This document shows, piece after piece, positions 56,564 through 64,000 of a DNA stretch of 64,000 nucleotides. Both the position numbers and the translations under genes were made by a program. Below the pieces are notes generated by a model. That model saw only the letters and a program-made list of their open reading frames with translations. It ran no database searches and was not told where the DNA came from. Positions within the stretch are counted from its first letter, which is position 1; every line of letters begins with the position of its first letter. Source of the DNA: Martinezella rhizogenes (GTDB lineage: Bacteria > Pseudomonadota > Alphaproteobacteria > Rhizobiales > Rhizobiaceae); NCBI RefSeq assembly GCF_027460065.1, contig NZ_JAPYZZ010000009.1, forward strand, positions 1-64,000. The letters are read 5' to 3'.

Positions 56564-56586
56564 AATGCCGGCTTGAAGCCGGCATT
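56564..56586. terminator. hairpin between MCP and L,D-transpeptidase genes
   Basis: AATGCCGGC pairs with GCCGGCATT around TTGAA in the gap between two facing stops. An A run precedes it and a T run is almost absent, so it may serve the - strand gene better (A tract reads as U). Confidence 0.7.
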
Positions 56587-56623
56587 TCTCAATTCGTCTG
56601 CGCTTGAAACCAGCCTGTTGTTA

Positions 56624-57409
56624 TCAATAGGCCTGTGCCGGTTGCGACAGGCCGTCGCCGATCACGCCATTGCCATATTGCGCCACCGGAACGCCCGCCT
56701 GCCCGATCGGCACGCCCTGCTGTGCCGGGCCTAGCGCCGTCACCACGATCGGAGTACCATCAGGCACGCGGCTATAGAGATCAACGATATCCTGGTTCAG
56801 CAGACGTACGCAGCCTGAGGATACCGATTTGCCGATTGTCCACCATTCCGGCGAGCCGTGCAGACGGTAGATCGTGTCCTTGCCATCCTTGAAGATATAG
56901 AGTGCACGCGCGCCGAGCGGGTTTTTCAGGCCCGGCTCCATGCCGCCATTGCGACCGCTATAGGGCTCCAGTTCCGGCTGGCGGGCGATCATCTCGTCGG
57001 GCGGTGTCCAGCGCGGCCATTGACGCTTGTACTGGATCACGCCACGGCCAGCCCATTCGAAACCGGCACGGCCGAGACCGACGCCGTAACGCATGGCCTG
57101 ACCGTCTTCATAGGTAAGATAGAGGAAGTGATTGGCGGTATCGACCACGATGACGCCGGGACGTTCACCGGTCGGGTTCGCCACCATCTGCCGCAGGAAC
57201 TGGCGCGGAATACGCTTATAGGGGATTTCCGGCAGCGGGAACTGCTCGTCCGGCTTGGGACCGTACATCAGCGCATACATCGGATCTTCGGCAGGTGCCG
57301 CGGGCATCGAGGCCTCACGCGCCGTGGTATTGCAGCCTGCAAGGCCGGCAAGCGCCAATCCACCTGCTCCAAGCAGGAAACCCCGCCGGGTCGTCGTCGT
57401 CTCGTTCAA
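56624..57409 (-). CDS. L,D-transpeptidase (ErfK/YbiS/YcfS type), Tat lipoprotein
   Basis: The 261-residue protein has a twin-arginine lipoprotein leader (TTRRGFLLGAGGLALAGLAGC). The YkuD domain (about 90-225) contains GVIVVDTANHFLYLTYEDGQ and the catalytic HGSPEWWTIGKSVSSGCVRLLN core (His, Ser and Cys visible in HGSPEWW and SSGCVRL). Such enzymes make 3-3 cross-links in peptidoglycan or attach proteins to it; polar-growing Rhizobiales carry many of them. It is followed downstream by its own gap; the next gene upstream on - is another YkuD protein. Confidence 0.9.
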   Translation of the reverse strand: MNETTTTRRGFLLGAGGLALAGLAGCNTTAREASMPAAPAEDPMYALMYGPKPDEQFPLPEIPYKRIPRQFLRQMVANPTGERPGVIVVDTANHFLYLTYEDGQAMRYGVGLGRAGFEWAGRGVIQYKRQWPRWTPPDEMIARQPELEPYSGRNGGMEPGLKNPLGARALYIFKDGKDTIYRLHGSPEWWTIGKSVSSGCVRLLNQDIVDLYSRVPDGTPIVVTALGPAQQGVPIGQAGVPVAQYGNGVIGDGLSQPAQAY

Positions 57410-57428
57410 TTGAAAAACCTCATTTACA

Positions 57429-58484
57429 TCATCTCACGCTGGCAAAGGGATCTGCCAACGCCGCCTCTGGGCGGCTGATAGGGTACTTCGTGCCGGAAAC
57501 CTGCGATGCCATGACCTTGGCCCCGCTGGATTTCAGTATGGCCCGGAAGCTCGGATGCATGCCGCCGTCTACATACGCGCTGAGCGGGGCAGAAGTTCCC
57601 TCGCTCATCGCCGCGGCAAGTTTTTGTTGCTCTTCAGCCAGTTTCGACGCCACCTGCGTGTCCAGCTGGTTGATGGCCGGCGGGCAGGCCGCCAGCGGAT
57701 CGGCGGGCTCGCCGCCGTCAAATTCACTGTTGAAGACATAACGGCGGCCGCAGACGGAAACCTTGGGCTGGCGGCGCGTCACCTCGAAATAATCGTAACC
57801 TTCCTTCAGCGTCTTCCAGAACGGCATGTTGGGATCGTCACGATGCGCGACCATGTTGCGGGCGCTCATGCGGAAGGGATAGGCCTGCACCTGAAAGCGG
57901 TCCTGGCCGCCCTGCAATGCCCGCGCGACAATGGCGTAAATTTCGCCTACCTGCTGGTCGGTCATGGCATAGCAGCCGGAAGACGAGCAGGCGCCATGCA
58001 CCATCAGCGCCTCACCGGTGTAACCCAGCGCAGATTCCAGCCGGTTGGGATAACCGAGATTGAAGGAAACGTAATATTGCGAATTCGGGTTAAGCATGCC
58101 GGCCGAGACATGATAAAAACCTTCAGGTGCCTGCCGGTCACCCGTCTTCATCTTGGGACCGAGCTTTCCGGACCACCGGCACATGGGATAAGCCTTGAGC
58201 AGCGCGTAATTTCCTGTCTTATCGACCTTCCAGACCTCAAGCTCGCTTTCCTGCTTGAAAATACGAACGAGAACCGGGCTTTCGGGACGCATGCTCTTGG
58301 CAGACATCTGCGCCATCATCTTGGAGGACAGCTTCGGCGGGTCTTTCTTCACGCTGTCGAGGCCCATCGAGGTACACGCGGCAAGGGTGGCGCCGATCGC
58401 GACGACCGCAGCTATTCTTGCCCCTGTCCTAAGTTTTTGCCGCAACCCCGCAACCGCGAAATCCAGCAATGACTGCATGCCCAT
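57429..58484 (-). CDS. L,D-transpeptidase, YafK type, lipoprotein
   Basis: The 351-residue protein has a long N-terminus with a lipobox (VVAIGATLAACTSM) and a YkuD-type domain of the YafK/DpaA subfamily: VRIFKQESELEVWKVD, GKLGPKMKTGDRQAPEGFY and catalytic HGACSSSGCYAMTD. YafK/DpaA of E. coli cuts Lpp from peptidoglycan, so a hydrolase role is possible. It lies 19 bp upstream of the other transpeptidase gene on the same strand; they probably form an operon. Confidence 0.88.
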   Translation of the reverse strand: MGMQSLLDFAVAGLRQKLRTGARIAAVVAIGATLAACTSMGLDSVKKDPPKLSSKMMAQMSAKSMRPESPVLVRIFKQESELEVWKVDKTGNYALLKAYPMCRWSGKLGPKMKTGDRQAPEGFYHVSAGMLNPNSQYYVSFNLGYPNRLESALGYTGEALMVHGACSSSGCYAMTDQQVGEIYAIVARALQGGQDRFQVQAYPFRMSARNMVAHRDDPNMPFWKTLKEGYDYFEVTRRQPKVSVCGRRYVFNSEFDGGEPADPLAACPPAINQLDTQVASKLAEEQQKLAAAMSEGTSAPLSAYVDGGMHPSFRAILKSSGAKVMASQVSGTKYPISRPEAALADPFASVR

Positions 58485-58655
58485 GGATCGTTCTACCCGC
58501 CTGATTTGCCCGCCTTTCCGGCAGACGCTTAACTACCGAAGGTGGCCACAACACGGCAACCTCGCCATGGACAAAGTCTCGTGAACAGACGTTACCCTTT
58601 CGTTAATCATAGGGACACAAGCCCGTGATGCCCACGGCGCCCCGCTCGGGGCCGA

Positions 58656-59851
<1,196 letters not shown>

Positions 59852-59918
59852 CTATCCATCCGATGCGGTAACACTGAAACCTGAATTCACAACGATGGCA
59901 GAGCGGAAGGGGTTCCAG

Positions 59919-60509
59919 ATGAATCAGGCCTTTAGCCCGGAAATGCAGGCGAGTTTCTTCAAGCGTGACGCGCTGGATGTGGCCCGTGCGCTCATCGGCG
60001 TGGAATTTCGCGTCGGCAGTGCCGGCGGTATCATCGTGGAAACCGAAGCCTATCATCCCGACGACCCGGCATCCCACGCCTTCAACGGGCAGACCCCTCG
60101 CAACAGGGCGATGTTCGGCCCGGCCGGCCATCTCTATGTCTACCGGTCCTATGGCATTCACTGGTGCGCGAATTTCGTCTGCGCGCCGGGCTCTGCGGTG
60201 CTTCTGCGCGCCATCGAACCTCTGACCGGTCTGGACATGATGAAACTGCGGCGGGGAACCGACAAGCCGAAACTTCTGTGTTCCGGCCCCGGCAGGCTTT
60301 GTCAGGCCATGGCGATTACCGGCGACATGGACGGCATGCCGCTCGACGCCCCTCCCTTTTTTCTGCGTTTGCCACAGGAAGCCGCCGCAGTGACCAGCGG
60401 CAGGCGTATCGGCATCAGCCGCGCGGTGGATTATCCGTGGCGCTTCGGGCTTGCAGGCTCGGCTTTCATCAGTAAGAAGTTCGAAAATCCGGGAACGCAG
60501 GTTGTTTAA
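59919..60509 (+). CDS. 3-methyladenine DNA glycosylase (AAG/MPG family)
   Basis: The 196-residue protein matches the AAG fold: RDALDVARALIGVEF, the catalytic Glu in GGIIVETEAYHPDDPASHAF, the NRAMFGPAGHLYVYRSYGIH substrate-intercalation region and LCSGPGRLCQAMAI. It removes alkylated adenine from DNA. The ATG at 59919 has a GGAAGG-type site; an ATG eight codons upstream does not. Length is normal for bacterial members. Confidence 0.93.
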   Translation: MNQAFSPEMQASFFKRDALDVARALIGVEFRVGSAGGIIVETEAYHPDDPASHAFNGQTPRNRAMFGPAGHLYVYRSYGIHWCANFVCAPGSAVLLRAIEPLTGLDMMKLRRGTDKPKLLCSGPGRLCQAMAITGDMDGMPLDAPPFFLRLPQEAAAVTSGRRIGISRAVDYPWRFGLAGSAFISKKFENPGTQVV

Positions 60510-60664
60510 AGCACTTTCGGCGGCTGATCGTTTTCGTCGGGATTGGGGGTCGGAATTTCATCCGGCAGCCTGTCGGGTTCGGGCTCTTCCACCGGCGGAA
60601 TATCCGGCTGCGGCGGCACCGGCACTGGCGGTTCGGGATAGGGTTCGACGGGAACAGTCGACAT
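60506..60664 (-). CDS. small proline/glutamate-rich protein
   Basis: A 52-residue frame with an AGGAGG site begins MSTVPVEPYPEPPVPVPPQP. It consists almost only of Pro, Glu, Asp, Val and Ile. It has no signal peptide or membrane segment. The good ribosome binding site argues for expression; no function can be given. Its 3' end overlaps the glycosylase gene by 4 bases. Confidence 0.6.
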   Translation of the reverse strand: MSTVPVEPYPEPPVPVPPQPDIPPVEEPEPDRLPDEIPTPNPDENDQPPKVL

Positions 60665-60889
60665 CGCGGCCTCCTGACATGAACGCGCTTGCCAATTGCG
60701 GCAACGCTCCAATCTCTCGGGACAACGCGCGTGCGCCGTCGCCATTCAGGCGGCGCAACACCCAATTCGCCCATCGGTCAAATGCCGATAAGGTCCCTTC
60801 GGTGCAAGTTGCGCCGCCCTGCGGGTCGTACAGGAAAACGCGGGGACGGCAGGTCCGTTCCGTTTTTTCAGGAAGGTTTTTGCGGTAGC

Positions 60890-61087
60890 TCAGGCGAAAC
60901 CGAGCGCGCTGCGGGAAATATCGCGGTTTTCGCAATAGTCGCGGGAATGGGCTTCATGACCATGCTCGCGGGCGGTCGAACGGCTGAGTTCCGGGCTTGG
61001 AACGTTGAGAAGCGCATCGGCATAGGTGCCGGTCGCCTCGACGTCATCGATCACAGTCTGCTGTTGCGGCTTTAAAAATTCAAACAT
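60890..61087 (-). CDS. small hypothetical protein
   Basis: A 65-residue soluble protein (MFEFLKPQQQTVIDDVEATG…) preceded by a very good AGGAGG site at 7 bases from its ATG. It has no recognised domain. Confidence 0.62.
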   Translation of the reverse strand: MFEFLKPQQQTVIDDVEATGTYADALLNVPSPELSRSTAREHGHEAHSRDYCENRDISRSALGFA

Positions 61088-61260
61088 CCGTCATCCTCCT
61101 TTGACGCATCCCCTCAACGCGCCGGCACGGGCCCTGTTCCATACACCCGTGACTGTTCCGATTATACATGAGACTGGCTTAACGAATAGATGATGAAAGG
61201 CGAACGTTATCAACTAACGTTCACAAAATGGAGTGGAATCAGTGAGCTATGGTAACAGGC

Positions 61261-62286
61261 TCAGGCTGGGCCGACCGATTCCCGCAAGATCAGCTCGACC
61301 GGCCACAATTCCTGAACTTCGCGGACAGGACGGCCACCGACGATCTGCAAAAGCAGGTCCGTAACCCGCATGCCCGCCATGCGCATGGACGAGCGGGTGG
61401 TGGAAAGCGGCGGCATCATGCTTTCCGGGGTGAGATAGGGAAATACGTCATCATGGGCGATGACGGAGACATCCTTGCCGATCGTTAGCCCCATCTGCGT
61501 GGCGGCACGATAGACGCCCTGCGCCGTCATCATCGCACCCGCCACGAAGGCAGTCGGGCGCGGCGTCTGCTCCAGAAGCGAGCGGGCAAAGCGGAAGGCC
61601 GCCTCCTCGCTGAAGTGCTCACTCATCATGAAACGCGGATCGGGCGTGATGCCGTGGGTCGCCAGCGCATCGCGAAAACCCTGTTCACGATCCTGCACGA
61701 AGGTTCGGCCGACAGGACCGTTGATGAGGGCGATACGGCGATGGCCGCGCTCCAGGAAATGGATCGTCGGACGATAGGTCACATCGTGATTGTCGATATC
61801 GAGCCAGGCGTGTTCAAAAGCCGTCTTCGAACGGCCATGCACGATGAAAGGCACGCCCAGCCGGTTGAGCAGCGCGATACGCTCATCTTCGGGGCGCGGC
61901 GAATGCACGATGATGCCGTCCACCCGGCCGCTCGCCGCCAGCCGGCTGAAAATCGCCAGTTCCTCATCGAGATTATTATCGACGGTGACGCTGACGAGAA
62001 TGTCAGTCTCTTCGCGCTCCAGCCGGGTCGCCATGCCACCCATGAATTCCGAAAAGAAATGTCCGCCGCCGGAGCGACCCATGACGACACCGATGGCGCC
62101 GGCCCTGCCCGTTGCCAGCCTGACGGCGTTGGCATTGGGCCGGTAGCCGTATTTGAGCGCAGCCTCCATCACCCGTTGCCGCGTTTCCTCGCGCACCTCG
62201 GGGTATCCGCCCAGCGCCCGGCTGACGGTGGTGGGCGAGAGCCCGACCTTTTCTGCGAATTCCTTGAGCTTCATGTTTTTTGCCAA
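61261..62286 (-). CDS. thuR: LacI-family repressor of the sugar ABC transporter (ThuR-like)
   Basis: The 341-residue protein has the LacI helix-turn-helix (LKEFAEKVGLSPTTVSRALG) and hinge (YGYRPNANAVRLATGRAGAIG), followed by a periplasmic-binding-like effector domain. It is divergent from the sugar-binding protein gene, with LacI-type palindromes in between. It resembles thuR beside thuEFGK of rhizobia, but the sugar is inferred; a palatinose-type or maltose-type regulator is possible. Confidence 0.82.
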   Translation of the reverse strand: MAKNMKLKEFAEKVGLSPTTVSRALGGYPEVREETRQRVMEAALKYGYRPNANAVRLATGRAGAIGVVMGRSGGGHFFSEFMGGMATRLEREETDILVSVTVDNNLDEELAIFSRLAASGRVDGIIVHSPRPEDERIALLNRLGVPFIVHGRSKTAFEHAWLDIDNHDVTYRPTIHFLERGHRRIALINGPVGRTFVQDREQGFRDALATHGITPDPRFMMSEHFSEEAAFRFARSLLEQTPRPTAFVAGAMMTAQGVYRAATQMGLTIGKDVSVIAHDDVFPYLTPESMMPPLSTTRSSMRMAGMRVTDLLLQIVGGRPVREVQELWPVELILRESVGPA

Positions 62287-62333
62287 TTTGCCCCTGCATG
62301 CGTTGCCGCCGCGGATTTTTCAAGCCGACAAAA

Positions 62334-62349
62334 TTGAAAACGATTTCAA
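62334..62349. promoter_or_regulatory. LacI-type operator near the regulator gene
   Basis: TTGAAAACGATTTCAA is a near-perfect 16-bp dyad 48 bp upstream of the LacI-gene ATG; AAAACGATTTC-like cores are typical LacI-family sites. It suggests autorepression. Confidence 0.7.
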
Positions 62350-62487
62350 TTTTTCTCCACCTGAAACCTTACAGTTAATCATTCCGAAAGGCAAACACCG
62401 AAAAATTGCAAACGAAAACCGCCAATTTCTGGCGAGATAGAAAGAGTATTGACAGATTGCTCCGCTTTTGAGAGCCTCACATCAGTC

Positions 62488-62500
62488 AAAAGCGCTTTCA
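62488..62500. promoter_or_regulatory. LacI-type operator before the binding protein gene
   Basis: AAAAGCGCTTTCA, an AAAGCGCTTT palindrome, lies 42 bp before the ATG of the binding-protein gene. It is a second LacI-family core in the same divergent gap. Confidence 0.7.
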
Positions 62501-62541
62501 ATTTTGAGGACAATCGAAAGCGTCAACGGAGGAGTTTGACA

Positions 62542-63807
62542 ATGAATATTTCCATGAAGACTTTGTTCCTGTGCGGAGTGGTGTTTTCTGCCGCTGTTTC
62601 CGCGCAGGCGGCTGAACTTTCCATCGCCGCCAATTCGACCGGCAAGAACGTCGCGTTCTTCCGCGAACGCATCGCCGCCTTCGAGAAAGAAACCGGTCAC
62701 AAGGTCAATCTCGTCACCATGCCTTCTTCATCAAGCGAACAGTTCAGCCAGTACCGGCTGTGGCTTGCCGCCGGCAACAAGGATGTCGATGTCTACCAGA
62801 CAGACGTGATCTGGGCGCCGCAGCTGGCCGAGCAATTCGTGGATCTGACCGCAGCGACCAAGGATGTTATCGGCGATCATTTCCCCTCCATCGTCGCGTC
62901 GCAGACGGTTGACGGCAAGCTCGTCGCCATGCCGATGTTCACCGATGCGCCGGCGCTGTTTTACCGCAAGGACCTTCTGGAAAAATACGGCAAGCAGCCG
63001 CCGAAAACCTGGAAGGAACTGAGCGAGACCGCCAAGGAAATTCAGGACAAGGAACGCGCGGGCGGACAGAAGGACCTCTGGGGCTTCGTTTTCCAGGGCA
63101 GCGCCTATGAAGGCCTGACCTGCAACGCGCTGGAATGGATCGCATCCGCCGGCGGTGGCCATATCGTCGAAAGCAACGGCGATATCTCCATCAATAACGA
63201 GAAGGCTGCAGCCGCCATCGAAACAGCCAAGGGCTGGGTCGGCACCATCGCGCCGCAGGGCGTTCTCGCTTACAAGGAAGAGGAAGCGCGCGGCGTCTGG
63301 CAGACCGGCAATTCCGTCTTCATGCGCAACTGGCCTTATGCATATGCACTGGGTAATGGCGACGACAGCGCCATCAAGGGCAAGTTCGGCGTCACCCCGC
63401 TGCCGGCTGGCGCGGAAGGCGAAGCCCCTGCCTCGACACTCGGCGGCTGGAACCTCGCCGTTTCGAAATATTCCGACGATCAGGAAGCGGCCATTCAGCT
63501 GGTGAAATTCCTGGCATCGAAGGACACACAGAAGCTGCGCGCAATCCAGCTTTCCAACATGCCGACGATCGCTTCGCTTTACGATGACAAGGATGTCGCG
63601 GCGGCCCAGCCCTTCATGCCGACATGGAAACCGATCTTCCAGACCGCCGTTCCGCGTCCTTCCGCCTCGGCGAAGGTGAAATATAACGAGGTTTCCGCCA
63701 AGTTCTGGGGCGCCGTGCATAACACGCTCTCCGGCAACGGCACGGCGGCGGAAAATCTCGAACTTCTCGAGGTTGAACTGACCGATCTCAAAGGCAACGG
63801 CTGGTAA
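62542..63807 (+). CDS. thuE: sugar ABC transporter substrate-binding protein (trehalose/maltose type)
   Basis: The 421-residue family 1 binding protein has a signal peptide (MKTLFLCGVVFSAAVSAQA, cut before AELS), the early segment FRERIAAFEKETGHKVNLVT, DVYQTDVIWAPQLAEQFVDL, and the TLGGWNLAVSKYSDDQEAAIQ loop. It resembles ThuE/MalE-like proteins for alpha-disaccharides such as trehalose. The ATG at 62542 has a GGAGG site upstream; the frame is open further upstream in the operator region. The symbol is by likeness and context. Confidence 0.85.
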   Translation: MNISMKTLFLCGVVFSAAVSAQAAELSIAANSTGKNVAFFRERIAAFEKETGHKVNLVTMPSSSSEQFSQYRLWLAAGNKDVDVYQTDVIWAPQLAEQFVDLTAATKDVIGDHFPSIVASQTVDGKLVAMPMFTDAPALFYRKDLLEKYGKQPPKTWKELSETAKEIQDKERAGGQKDLWGFVFQGSAYEGLTCNALEWIASAGGGHIVESNGDISINNEKAAAAIETAKGWVGTIAPQGVLAYKEEEARGVWQTGNSVFMRNWPYAYALGNGDDSAIKGKFGVTPLPAGAEGEAPASTLGGWNLAVSKYSDDQEAAIQLVKFLASKDTQKLRAIQLSNMPTIASLYDDKDVAAAQPFMPTWKPIFQTAVPRPSASAKVKYNEVSAKFWGAVHNTLSGNGTAAENLELLEVELTDLKGNGW

Positions 63808-63815
63808 TCCGGCCC

Positions 63816-63851
63816 GCGCGGGAGGCGGTCTCGCCTGATCGTTTCCCGCGC
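63816..63851 (+). other. hairpin between binding protein and permease genes
   Basis: GCGCGGGA (63816-63823) pairs with TCCCGCGC (63844-63851). Such stems after binding-protein genes commonly stabilise the upstream mRNA and reduce read-through into the permease. Confidence 0.65.
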
Positions 63852-63871
63852 CCCAACCGCGAGATATCCCC

Positions 63872-64000
63872 ATGAACGACATCGCCCTTCAAAGACCGGT
63901 CGCGGCAGCCGGCACCGGCTCCGATCTGCAGTCGGAACGTCTGAAATCCGCCTGGCTGTTTCTTGCCCCCACATTTCTGGTGCTGGCGCTGGTGGCCGGC
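63872..64000 (+). CDS. thuF: sugar ABC transporter permease, start only
   Basis: The first 43 codons are in the window, from an ATG at 63872 (MNDIALQRPVAAAG…) to the beginning of the first membrane helix (SAWLFLAPTFLVLALVAG), which has the MalF-type WLFLAPxxLL pattern. It follows the binding-protein gene and is cut by the right edge. The symbol is by context. Confidence 0.85.
   Translation, partial: MNDIALQRPVAAAGTGSDLQSERLKSAWLFLAPTFLVLALVAG

Overview
The window looks like a piece of an Agrobacterium genome (Rhizobiaceae, Alphaproteobacteria), most probably the linear chromosome of an A. tumefaciens/fabrum-type strain. I infer this from gene content, not from a database search. The strongest support is a block in which a FixR-like short-chain dehydrogenase sits beside celDE and convergent to celABC. 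That matches the published description of the A. tumefaciens cellulose genes. High GC, alphaproteobacterial families (BA14K, DUF995-like, ExoYFQ-like, dctABD) and a thu-type sugar transporter agree. Coding density is high, and I saw no rRNA, tRNA, CRISPR array, insertion sequence or prophage.

Layout, left to right. 1-2.8 kb: two tandem TadG-like von Willebrand proteins, the first cut by the window edge. 2.9-7.1 kb: a thiamine operon (TPP riboswitch, a 15-residue leader ORF, thiX-like, thiY-like, thiM, thiE, thiD). 7.1-11.1 kb: D/L-alanine metabolism (divergent Lrp regulator, alanine racemase, dadA) and a GntR regulator. 11.2-16.7 kb: a BA14K-like protein, then dctD-dctB divergent from dctA, with a sigma-54 promoter and DctD-type palindromes between them. 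16.8-19.4 kb: a small EamA protein, a class III aminotransferase and the FixR-like SDR.

19.6-31.7 kb is a complete type III cellulose locus: celD(bcsL)-celE(bcsM) on +, and bcsN-celA-celB-celC-bcsK on -. CelA carries a C-terminal PilZ-like segment, consistent with c-di-GMP control. No BcsC porin is present. 32-38.7 kb: an AGE-family sugar isomerase and a five-gene operon on - (UDP-glucuronate decarboxylase, UDP-glucose 4-epimerase, a processive GT2 synthase, a DUF995-like protein, a GH26-like hydrolase) that looks like a second, synthase-dependent polysaccharide system. 39-48 kb: a small secreted protein, an orphan LuxR/FixJ-type regulator, and a four-gene type I secretion operon with two unusual, acidic, repetitive non-RTX proteins upstream of the ABC transporter and membrane-fusion protein. 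48.5-52 kb: an exoY-exoF-exoQ-like operon for a Wzy-type polysaccharide.

52.5-64 kb is mixed: an XRE-cupin regulator divergent from a beta-alanine:pyruvate-type transaminase, a methyl-accepting chemotaxis protein, two L,D-transpeptidases, an SDR, a 3-methyladenine DNA glycosylase, small hypothetical genes, and a LacI regulator divergent from a sugar ABC transporter (binding protein and the first 43 codons of a permease). The central 33 kb is essentially a surface-structure region: cellulose, a second synthase polysaccharide, a type I secreted pair and a Wzy-type polysaccharide lie side by side, which suggests a role in attachment and biofilm.
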